DNA of 64,000 bases from Paenilisteria newyorkensis (GTDB lineage: Bacteria; Bacillota; Bacilli; Lactobacillales; Listeriaceae): assembly GCF_000766145.1 (NCBI RefSeq), contig NZ_JNFB01000024.1:124001-188000 (forward strand), in the 5' to 3' direction. Each line of letters starts with the position of its first letter. Position 1 is the first letter of the stretch. Below, piece by piece: positions 63,706 to 64,000 of the stretch. The position numbers and the translations under genes are program-made. The notes under the pieces are model-generated. The model ran no database searches, was not told the DNA's origin, and worked only from the letters and a program-made list of their open reading frames with translations.

Positions 63706-64000
63706 ATGACAAATAAAAAAGCGTTAGTGGTTTTTTCTGGTGGGCAAGATTCGACGACTTGTTTGTTTCAGGCGATTCAGGATTATGGGAAAGAGAATGT
63801 CGAGGTTATCACGTTTTTCTATGGTCAGCGGCATGTGATTGAGCTTGAGAAGGCGAAATGGATTGTGCAGGATTTGAATGTGAAGCAGACGGTGATTGAT
63901 ACGTCGGTTATAAAACAAACGACAAATAATGCGTTGATGGATGAGTCGATGGAGATTTCGCAAGGGGAATCGGAGGAGTATCCGAATACGTTTGTAGATG
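63706..64000 (+). CDS. queC: 7-cyano-7-deazaguanine synthase (5' part, cut by the window end)
   Basis: The first 98 residues of QueC, the ATP-dependent enzyme making preQ0 from 7-carboxy-7-deazaguanine. [14 protein letters not shown] is the PP-loop (SGGxDS), and [20 protein letters not shown] follows as in the family. AGGAGG precedes ATG 63706. It runs off the right edge; the remaining queuosine genes probably follow. Confidence 0.93.
   Translation, partial: MTNKKALVVFSGGQDSTTCLFQAIQDYGKENVEVITFFYGQRHVIELEKAKWIVQDLNVKQTVIDTSVIKQTTNNALMDESMEISQGESEEYPNTFVD

Overview
The window reads as chromosome from a Gram-positive, moderately low-G+C Firmicute, most likely a Listeriaceae member (a Listeria of the non-monocytogenes, sensu lato type). 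The reasons are Bacillus-type Shine-Dalgarno sites, an LPXTG-anchored protein, Listeria-style modular surface proteins, CcpA cre sites, a LicT/RAT antitermination system, a serS T-box, and the neighbourhood guaB - recQ - topB - dacA - pabA/pabB - serS, which as I recall lies close to the origin in Listeria. Four perfect 16-bp parS sites and one near-perfect site (4.2, 5.9, 25.3, 38.9 and 52.6 kb) independently support an origin-proximal position. Species was not determined. I saw no tRNA, rRNA, CRISPR array, transposase or prophage.

Layout. 0-0.7 kb: small membrane and DUF1871-like genes. 0.8-3.7 kb: an AraC-type regulator and a wall-anchored GH18 glycosidase. 3.7-8.6 kb: a long structured leader, an ABC-F ATPase, guaB and a secreted SH3b/C39-like protein. 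8.7-18.8 kb: a 1839-residue secreted repeat protein (minus), recQ (plus) and an SGNH-hydrolase surface protein (minus). 19-24.1 kb: an orphan DUF916/DUF3324 protein, topB, and a LexA-controlled yolD/uvrX pair whose polymerase is frameshifted. 24.3-28.5 kb: a cupin protein, DUF1761, a CocE-type hydrolase and a PBP5-type carboxypeptidase. 28.7-31.9 kb: a three-gene surface-glycan cluster.

31.9-38.4 kb is the most unusual part. Four complete and six truncated copies of a small-RNA gene lie on the minus strand, interleaved with large palindromic elements and with three genes for envelope proteins: a histidine-phosphatase lipoprotein, an NlpC/P60 hydrolase and an OppA-like lipoprotein. The RNAs have the layout of Listeria LhrC: a CU-rich 5' hairpin loop, a CU-rich linker and a CU-rich terminator loop. 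Their loops are complementary to the Shine-Dalgarno regions of the neighbouring oppA-like and NlpC/P60 genes.

38.4-45.8 kb: pabB(C)/pabA, a decayed type I toxin locus with an intact-looking antisense RNA, a T-box and serS, and a WapA-like secreted protein with a small membrane protein behind it (candidate toxin/immunity pair). 45.8-57.8 kb: a beta-glucoside region (licT, two RAT sites, a sugar-phosphate isomerase-like gene, three GH1 6-phospho-beta-glucosidases, a TetR regulator) enclosing a MarR/MhqO-like dioxygenase/esterase group and phosphatases. 57.9-64 kb: a small secreted protein with VanZ, a chitinase with CcpA and NagR-type sites, an HdeD-like protein, a ChbG deacetylase with a two-gene Fluc fluoride channel, and a preQ1 riboswitch with queF and queC (cut by the window end).

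Two families of dispersed palindromic repeats run through the intergenic regions. In both, copies differ in arm sequence while the two arms of each copy stay complementary. One copy has destroyed a (4Fe-4S)-protein gene at 55.8 kb and another sits inside the serS leader.
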